Shown piece after piece: positions 5,822 to 11,438 of a stretch of 11,438 nt of DNA. Source of the DNA: Pseudomonadota bacterium (GTDB lineage: Bacteria; Pseudomonadota; Gammaproteobacteria; Xanthomonadales; Rhodanobacteraceae); the NCBI GenBank assembly GCA_021787175.1, contig JAJYMF010000295.1:1-11438 (forward strand), read 5' to 3'. Position numbers and translations under genes: made by a program. Each line of letters opens with the position of its first letter. Position 1 is the stretch's first letter. The notes under the pieces are model-generated. The model ran no database searches and had not been told where the DNA came from. It saw nothing but the letters and a program-made list of their open reading frames with translations.

Positions 5822-6490
5822 ATGCCCGCCCGCTTCATCGGCATGATCATGGTTCGCAGCAAGAGCAGTTCGCGCTGGCTGCGCGAGCATTTCGACGATC
5901 CCTACGTCAAGCGCGCCCAGGCCGAGGGCCTGCGCTCGCGCGCGGCGTACAAGCTCGACGAGCTGATCGAGCGCGACCGCCTGCTCAGGCCCGGCATGAC
6001 CGTGGTGGATCTGGGCGCGGCGCCCGGCGGCTGGTCGCAGGTGGTGCGCCAGCGCCTGGGCGACAGCGGCCGCCTGCTGGCGCTGGACATCCTGCCGATG
6101 CAGGGCATCGCCGGCGTCGAGTTCATCGAAGGCGACTTTCGTGAATCCGAGGTGCTGGCGCGTCTTGAAACGCTGCTGGACGGTGCGCGCGCCGACCTTG
6201 TGCTGTCGGACATGGCCCCCAATATCACCGGCGTGGCTTCCGTCGATCAGGCACGCGCGATGCATCTGGCCGAACTGGCCGCGGATTTCTGTCGCGGCTG
6301 GCTGCGATCGGGCGGCGCGCTGCTGATCAAGCTGTTCCAGGGCGCCGGTTTCGACGATTACGTCCGCGACTTGCGCCGCGACTTCGCGCGCGTGACGATG
6401 CGCAAACCCAAGGCTTCGCGTGCGCGTTCACGCGAAGTCTATGCGCTGGCGACCGGCTTTCGCGGCGGTCCTCGGCCCACGAGCGAGTGA
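5822..6490 (+). CDS. rlmE: 23S rRNA (uridine(2552)-2'-O)-methyltransferase RlmE (RrmJ/FtsJ)
   Basis: RlmE methylates the 2'-O of U2552 in the A-loop of 23S rRNA late in 50S assembly, using S-adenosylmethionine. The 222-residue product carries S-S-S-R-W-L-R-E-H-F (15-24), the SAM motif VVDLGAAPGGWSQ (61-73), LSDMAPN (128-134), IKLFQG (169-174) and the C-terminal RARSREVYALATG. The catalytic tetrad is complete as K44-D130-K170-E205, matching E. coli K38-D124-K164-E199. From the ATG at 5849 (M-V-R-S-K) the protein would be 213 residues and start like most family members. The ATG at 5822 is listed because of the strong GGAGAAGG before it. It is the first gene of the rlmE-ftsH-folP-glmM run and ends 4 bases before ftsH begins. 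Confidence 0.95.
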   Translation: MPARFIGMIMVRSKSSSRWLREHFDDPYVKRAQAEGLRSRAAYKLDELIERDRLLRPGMTVVDLGAAPGGWSQVVRQRLGDSGRLLALDILPMQGIAGVEFIEGDFRESEVLARLETLLDGARADLVLSDMAPNITGVASVDQARAMHLAELAADFCRGWLRSGGALLIKLFQGAGFDDYVRDLRRDFARVTMRKPKASRARSREVYALATGFRGGPRPTSE

Positions 6491-6494
6491 TGTT

Positions 6495-8450
<1,956 letters not shown>

Positions 8451-8452
8451 GC

Positions 8453-9361
8453 GTGCACGACTTCGATCCGGCCGCGCGCAGCCTCGATTGCCGCGGCCGC
8501 CGGCTGTCGCTCGACCAGCCGCGCATCGCCGGCATCATCAATGTCACCCCGGACTCGTTCTCCGACGGCGGTGAGCACGCCGATGCCGCCAGCGCGATCG
8601 CTCATGGCCTGATGCTGGCGGAGCAGGGCGCCGATCTGCTCGATGTCGGCGGCGAATCCACTCGCCCGGGCGCGCAGCCGGTATCGACCGAGGACGAACT
8701 GCGCCGGGTGATCCCGGTGATCGAGGCGCTGGCGGCGCGCTGCGCGTTGCCGATCGCGATCGACACCAGCAAGCCCGAGGTGATGCGTGCCGCGGTCGCG
8801 GCCGGCGCCGGATTGATCAACGACGTCCATGCATTGCGCCGCCCCGGCGCGCTCGAGGCGGTGGCCGAGCTGGGCATGCCGGTGTGCCTGATGCACATGC
8901 AGGGCGAGCCCGGCAGCATGCAGGCCGATCCCCGCTATGACGACGTCGTCGGCGAGGTGCATCGCTTTCTGACCGACCGCGTGTTCGCCTGTGAACTGGC
9001 CGGCATCCCGCGCGGGCGCGTGCTGGTCGACCCGGGCTTCGGCTTCGGCAAGACGCTGGAGCACAACCTGGCCCTGCTCGGCGCGCTCGAACGCTTTCGC
9101 GGCCTCGGTGCCGGTCTGCTGGTCGGGCTGTCGCGCAAGACGATGATCGGCATGCTGACCGGACGCGACGATCCGCGCGCGCGCGCGGTCGGCTCCGCGG
9201 CGGCGGCGCTGGTCGCGGCCCAGCGCGGCGCCGACATCGTGCGCGTGCACGACGTGGCGGCGACGCGCGACGCGCTGCGCGTGGGCCTGGCGGCACCGCC
9301 TGTCGCCGCCGCCGCGACAGCGGCGAAAGCGAAAACGCCGCGCTGGGGCGACGACGACTGA
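8453..9361 (+). CDS. folP: Dihydropteroate synthase
   Basis: FolP joins p-aminobenzoate to 6-hydroxymethyl-dihydropterin diphosphate to make dihydropteroate in folate synthesis, and is the sulfonamide target. The 302-residue TIM barrel shows IINVTPDSFSDGG (28-40, with the Mg-binding N30) and DVGGESTRPGA (64-74). IDTSK follows at 103-107 with D104, then IND (122-124), DPGFGFGKT (193-201), SRK (227-229) and RVHDV (264-268), all in family order. The start is GTG at 8453, 2 bases after the ftsH stop, with no Shine-Dalgarno sequence, so translation probably depends on ftsH. No later start keeps the N-terminal strand. The product ends with an Ala/Lys/Asp-rich tail of about 25 residues beyond the barrel. 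Position between ftsH and glmM is the standard gammaproteobacterial order. Confidence 0.97.
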   Translation: MHDFDPAARSLDCRGRRLSLDQPRIAGIINVTPDSFSDGGEHADAASAIAHGLMLAEQGADLLDVGGESTRPGAQPVSTEDELRRVIPVIEALAARCALPIAIDTSKPEVMRAAVAAGAGLINDVHALRRPGALEAVAELGMPVCLMHMQGEPGSMQADPRYDDVVGEVHRFLTDRVFACELAGIPRGRVLVDPGFGFGKTLEHNLALLGALERFRGLGAGLLVGLSRKTMIGMLTGRDDPRARAVGSAAAALVAAQRGADIVRVHDVAATRDALRVGLAAPPVAAAATAAKAKTPRWGDDD

Positions 9362-9429
9362 TCCGCACCATCGTTGCCGTGCGCGGCTCGCGTGCCGAAC
9401 GCGCGGCCAAGGGGATAAGCTTCGCGTCC

Positions 9430-10818
9430 ATGGCCGAGTTCCGAATCCCAAATCCCGAGTCCCACCGATTGTTCGGCACCGACGGCATCCGCGGCCGCGT
9501 CGGCGACTGGCCGATCACCGCGGAGTTCATGCTCAAGCTCGGTCGCGCGACCGGCGAGGTGCTCGGCCGCGACGGCCGCGCCACGGTTCTGATCGGCAAG
9601 GACACGCGCGCCTCCGGCTACATGTTCGAAGCGGCGCTGGAGGCCGGACTGGTCGCGGCGGGCGCCGACGTGCGCCTGCTGGGGCCGATGCCGACCCCCG
9701 CGGTCGCCTGGCTGACGCGCAGCCTCGGCGCCAGCGCCGGCATCGTGATCAGCGCCTCGCACAATCCGCATGTCGACAACGGCATCAAGTTCTTTTCCGC
9801 GGCCGGTGAAAAACTCGACGACGCCACCGAGTACGCGATCGCCGCGGCGACCGCCGCGCCGTTCGTCACCGTGGCCGCCGATCGTCTCGGCAAGGCGGCG
9901 CGCATCAGCGATGCCGCCGAACGCTACGCGGCGTTCTGCCGCTCCAGCGTGGCCGCCGATTTCAGCCTGCGCGGCCTGCGCATCGTGCTCGACTGCGCGC
10001 ACGGCGCGACCTACCAGGTGGCGCCGCGGATCTTCGCCGCGCTGGGCGCCGAGCTGAGCACGATCGGCGCTGCGCCGGACGGCTTCAACATCAACGCCGG
10101 CGTCGGCACGATGCATCCCGAGGCGCTGGCCGCAGCCGTACGCGCCGCAGACGCCGACCTCGGCATCGCTTTCGACGGCGACGGCGACCGCGTGCTGATG
10201 GTGGACGCCGGCGGCGTGCTGGCGGACGGCGACGATCTGCTCTACATCCTGGCCCGCGATCTGCACGCGCGCGGCACGCTGCGCGGCCCGATCGTCGGCA
10301 CGCTCATGAGCAACCGCGCGCTGGAGACGGCGATCGTCGCGCTGGGCGTGCCGTTCGTGCGCACCGACGTCGGCGACCGCCACGTGCATCGCGCCCTGCG
10401 CGAGGGCGGCGGCGTGCTTGGGGGCGAAGCCTCCGGGCACCTGCTGTGCCTCGACCGCACCACCACAGGCGACGGCATCGTCGCCGCGCTGGCGGTGCTG
10501 GAGGCGCTGGCGCGCAGCGGCGAGACGCTGGCCGCTGCGCGCGCGCGCCTGGCCAAGCTGCCGCAGCGCACCGTCAACGTGCATGCCGCCGGAGGCGCCG
10601 CGCTGCTGGCCGCGCCCGGCGTGCGCGAAGCCCTGGCGACGGCGCAGGCCACGCTGGCGGACCGCGGCCGCGCGTTTTTGCGGCCTTCCGGCACCGAGCC
10701 GCTGGTGCGGGTCACCGTCGAGGCGCCGGACGCCACCGAGGTCGATCGTCTGGTCGCAGCTCTGGCCGCCGCCGTGACCTCGGCGACATGCCTGTCATCC
10801 GGCGAGTCCCCGGCATGA
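9430..10818 (+). CDS. glmM: Phosphoglucosamine mutase
   Basis: GlmM converts glucosamine-6-phosphate to glucosamine-1-phosphate on the way to UDP-GlcNAc for peptidoglycan and LPS. The 462-residue product has FGTDGIRGRVG (15-25) and the phosphoserine loop VISASHNP with S110 (E. coli S102). The metal loop DGDGDR is at 249-254, the sugar-binding GEASGH at 332-337, and the phosphate-binding RPSGTEP at 418-424. Three in-frame starts exist: GTG 9379, ATG 9430 and TTG 9469. I chose the ATG. It adds about 8 residues (R-I-P-N-P-E-S-H) over E. coli, encoded by a GAATCCC-type repeat, and AAGGGG at 9409-9414 is too far upstream (15 bases) to be a good ribosome site. The TTG would start two residues before the conserved GTDG. 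glmM overlaps the following oxygenase gene by 4 bases. Confidence 0.96.
   Translation: MAEFRIPNPESHRLFGTDGIRGRVGDWPITAEFMLKLGRATGEVLGRDGRATVLIGKDTRASGYMFEAALEAGLVAAGADVRLLGPMPTPAVAWLTRSLGASAGIVISASHNPHVDNGIKFFSAAGEKLDDATEYAIAAATAAPFVTVAADRLGKAARISDAAERYAAFCRSSVAADFSLRGLRIVLDCAHGATYQVAPRIFAALGAELSTIGAAPDGFNINAGVGTMHPEALAAAVRAADADLGIAFDGDGDRVLMVDAGGVLADGDDLLYILARDLHARGTLRGPIVGTLMSNRALETAIVALGVPFVRTDVGDRHVHRALREGGGVLGGEASGHLLCLDRTTTGDGIVAALAVLEALARSGETLAAARARLAKLPQRTVNVHAAGGAALLAAPGVREALATAQATLADRGRAFLRPSGTEPLVRVTVEAPDATEVDRLVAALAAAVTSATCLSSGESPA
9440..9463 (+). repeat. GAATCCC-type short tandem repeat at the glmM 5' end
   Basis: The sequence reads CCGAATCCC, AAATCCC, GAGTCCC in succession: three imperfect copies of a 7-8 base unit (R-A-A/G-T-C-C-C). 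On the minus strand it reads as GGGATTTGGGATTCGG. To my knowledge similar GGGATTCGGGATTCGG arrays are scattered between genes in Xanthomonas, Stenotrophomonas and Lysobacter. Here it overlaps the annotated start of glmM and is translated as I-P-N-P-E-S. Confidence 0.6.
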
Positions 10819-11438
10819 AACAGATCCCCACCCTCGACATCCGCCGCTACGAACACGATCGCGCGGCGTTCGTCGCCGAACTCGGCGCGGCGTATCGCGA
10901 ATTCGGCTTCTGCTGCATCGGCGGGCACGGCATCCCGCAGGCGCTGATCGACGGCGCCTACGAGGCGTTCCGGCGCTTCTTCGCGCTGCCCACGGAAACC
11001 AAGATGCGTTACCACGTGCCCGGCAGCGGCGGCGCGCGCGGCTACACCCCGTTCAAGGTCGAGACCGCCAAGGACAGCCAGTACCCGGACCTCAAGGAAT
11101 TCTGGCACATCGGCCGCGAGATTCCGCGCGATTCGAGATACGCCGGCGTGATGCCGCCCAACCTGTGGCCGAGCGAGGTCGCCGGTTTCCGCGAGCACGG
11201 CTACGCGCTGTACCAGGCGCTGGACCAGCTGGGCACGCGCGTACTGCGCGCGCTGGCGCTGCACATCGGCCTGCCGGAGCGCTGGTTCGATAACAAGACC
11301 GACAGCGGCAACTCGATCCTGCGCCCGATCCACTATCCGCCGATCGAGACCGACGACGTGCCCAACGTGCGCGCCGGCGCGCACGAGGACATCAACTTCA
11401 TCACCCTGCTGGTGGGCGCCAGCGCGGAAGGGCTCGAG
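10815..11438 (+). CDS. Isopenicillin-N-synthase-like 2-oxoglutarate/Fe(II) oxygenase (partial)
   Basis: The first 208 codons are present; the window ends inside the gene. The N-terminal domain (about 1-130) has the DIOX_N pattern. It starts I-P-T-L-D-I-R-R-Y, then has Y-R-E-F-G-F-C-C-I-G-G-H-G-I-P (28-42), F-R-R-F-F-A-L-P (55-62), and G-A-R-G-Y-T-P-F followed by L-K-E-F-W-H-I-G. The jelly-roll core begins with L-R-P-I-H-Y-P-P. It reaches the iron motif H-x-D at H190-E-D192 inside GAHEDINFITLL. The second iron histidine and the R-x-S 2-oxoglutarate motif would lie beyond the end. Family members hydroxylate or oxidise small molecules; the substrate cannot be told. The ATG overlaps the glmM stop (ATGA, 10815-10818), so it is probably translated with glmM. 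A link to amino-sugar metabolism is possible but not shown. Confidence 0.88.
   Translation, partial: MKQIPTLDIRRYEHDRAAFVAELGAAYREFGFCCIGGHGIPQALIDGAYEAFRRFFALPTETKMRYHVPGSGGARGYTPFKVETAKDSQYPDLKEFWHIGREIPRDSRYAGVMPPNLWPSEVAGFREHGYALYQALDQLGTRVLRALALHIGLPERWFDNKTDSGNSILRPIHYPPIETDDVPNVRAGAHEDINFITLLVGASAEGLE

Overview
The window is a strongly GC-rich piece of bacterial chromosome with dense, partly overlapping housekeeping genes. Gene order and protein sequences point to a gammaproteobacterium of the Xanthomonadales/Lysobacterales (a Xanthomonas, Lysobacter or Rhodanobacter relative). Three things support this: the ispF-truD-surE-pcm-nlpD and yhbY/rlmE-ftsH-folP-glmM blocks are gammaproteobacterial; nlpD is not followed by rpoS, which fits Xanthomonadales; and there is a short GAATCCC-type repeat of a kind common in that order. 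The genus cannot be fixed from this sequence alone.

Layout. 1-89 is the 3' end of ispF. 90-185 is an unusually AT-rich gap with a candidate promoter and a tiny ORF. truD (186-1193, TTG start) follows. A REP-like palindrome (1225-1308) lies between truD and a convergent Smr-domain gene (1392-1946, minus). A divergent gap leads to a tight plus-strand run: surE (2088), pcm (2876), a YqaA/DedA-like membrane protein (3553) and lipoprotein nlpD (4167-5078). Two minus-strand genes follow, a Mth938-like protein (5094-5468) and yhbY (5481-5777). Divergent from yhbY is the run rlmE (5822), ftsH (6495), folP (8453), glmM (9430) and an isopenicillin-N-synthase-like 2-oxoglutarate/Fe(II) oxygenase (10815) that is cut by the window end.

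How the genes work together. Three genes concern RNA and ribosomes: truD (tRNA pseudouridine 13), yhbY (pre-50S binding) and rlmE (23S rRNA Um2552). The Smr gene may join them as a ribosome-collision nuclease. surE and pcm are stress and stationary-phase functions (nucleotide phosphatase, damaged-aspartyl repair). nlpD and glmM serve the cell wall (amidase activation, UDP-GlcNAc precursor). ftsH is the membrane quality-control protease and folP makes dihydropteroate for folate.

I see no phage, transposon, CRISPR, toxin-antitoxin or defence module and no candidate for a wholly new system. The points worth a second look are small: the AT-rich leader of truD, the palindrome, the repeat-derived N-terminus of GlmM, the absence of rpoS, the uncertain start of rlmE, and the oxygenase fused by overlap to glmM.
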